Below, piece by piece: positions 48,143-48,321 of a DNA stretch of 48,321 nucleotides. This stretch comes from Bacteroidota bacterium. Its GTDB lineage: Bacteria > Bacteroidota > Bacteroidia > Sphingobacteriales > Sphingobacteriaceae. The position numbers and the translations under genes are program-made. The stretch's first letter is position 1, and each line of letters starts with the position of its first letter. The stretch lies in NCBI GenBank assembly GCA_013285685.1, contig JABDHD010000017.1:1-48321 (forward strand), written 5' to 3'. A model generated the notes under the pieces. That model did not search any database. It was not told where the DNA came from and saw only the letters and a program-made list of their open reading frames with translations.

Positions 48143-48266
48143 CGCCATGTCATTGCGAGCGCAGCGTGGCAACCGCGAACTATGCAGGCGGTAATGCACT
48201 GGCGACGAGGTTGCTTCGTCGCGCCCCTCGCTCCCTCCCGGCCGCTCCTCGCAATGACATGGTGGT
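48143..48266. repeat. Dispersed hairpin repeat, copy 2 (CCATGTCATTGCGAG ... CTCGCAATGACATGG)
   Basis: Second copy of the element at 13904-14028: the outer arms CCATGTCATTGCGAG and CTCGCAATGACATGG pair perfectly, and the internal GCAACCGCGAAC and GCTTCGTCGCGCCCC are shared. It lies after the OYE gene. Nothing further is seen up to the right edge. Confidence 0.8.
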
Positions 48267-48321
48267 GATTTGCCATGGGTTAGTCCTTAATCGAATTCAT
48301 ATTTCGTTTAGCCTCCCGCGT

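Overview
The window comes from a chromosome of a Bacteroidota bacterium, most likely Sphingobacteriaceae (a Mucilaginibacter- or Pedobacter-like organism; this is inferred from gene content and no rRNA is present). Pointers are a SusC/RagA TonB-dependent transporter, a triple-tyrosine/LuxR regulator, a DUF5686 outer-membrane protein, a BT_3928-type protein, an exosortase N system, the recJ-lptB-GH3 block, and repeated use of the Bacteroidota -7 promoter element TAnnTTTG just upstream of start codons. No RNA genes, CRISPR array, integrase or phage genes are visible.

Layout: 1-6.3 kb (minus strand) holds tRNA hydroxylase trhO, a large sensor-regulator, a YoeB-type toxin-antitoxin (TA) pair and the 5' part of a susC gene cut by the window edge. 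6.4-9.8 kb has an Rpn-type nuclease and a DUF5686 protein. 9.9-13.9 kb (plus) runs kbl, a PIN-type TA pair that overlaps pheS, pheS itself, a Rieske-like lipoprotein and a TetR regulator. 14-16.8 kb carries small membrane proteins, a GIY-YIG protein and a winged-helix regulator. 16.8-20.7 kb is the exosortase N (XrtN) pair: a VIT-domain protein with a PEP-CTERM-like tail, and the exosortase. 21-28 kb has rlmD, a phosphoribosyltransferase, a ParE-type TA pair, aroK, an ABC permease, a BT_3928-like protein and folP. 28-30 kb has an AbiEii-type pair and a frameshifted HNH nuclease. 30-34.4 kb is recJ, lptB and a GH3-family enzyme. 34.7-38.5 kb has metabolic and secreted proteins. 38.5-39.7 kb is an rpn graveyard. 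39.7-43.4 kb is the ATP-grasp / alpha-E / transglutaminase operon. 43.7-48.1 kb has a PfkB kinase, a DoxX protein, a VOC protein and an Old Yellow Enzyme, the last preceded by a roughly 0.9-kb imperfect inverted repeat.

Two observations stand out. (1) Short perfect palindromes of 16-18 bp (TCCCGCACGTGCGGGA three times, CCCCGTACGTACGGGG, CCCCGATAGCTATCGGGG, TCCGCCTTTAGGCGGA) sit at places where they look inserted: in-frame in pheS between 14-bp direct repeats, inside one arm of two larger inverted repeats, and inside an rpn gene that they shift out of frame. They look like a family of very small mobile or copy-pasted palindromic elements. (2) The winged-helix regulator operon and the XrtN operon share an identical operator layout, TACTyTG-N5-CAAAGTACTTT, just upstream of their first start codons. 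This suggests that the regulator with its membrane partner controls the exosortase N system.
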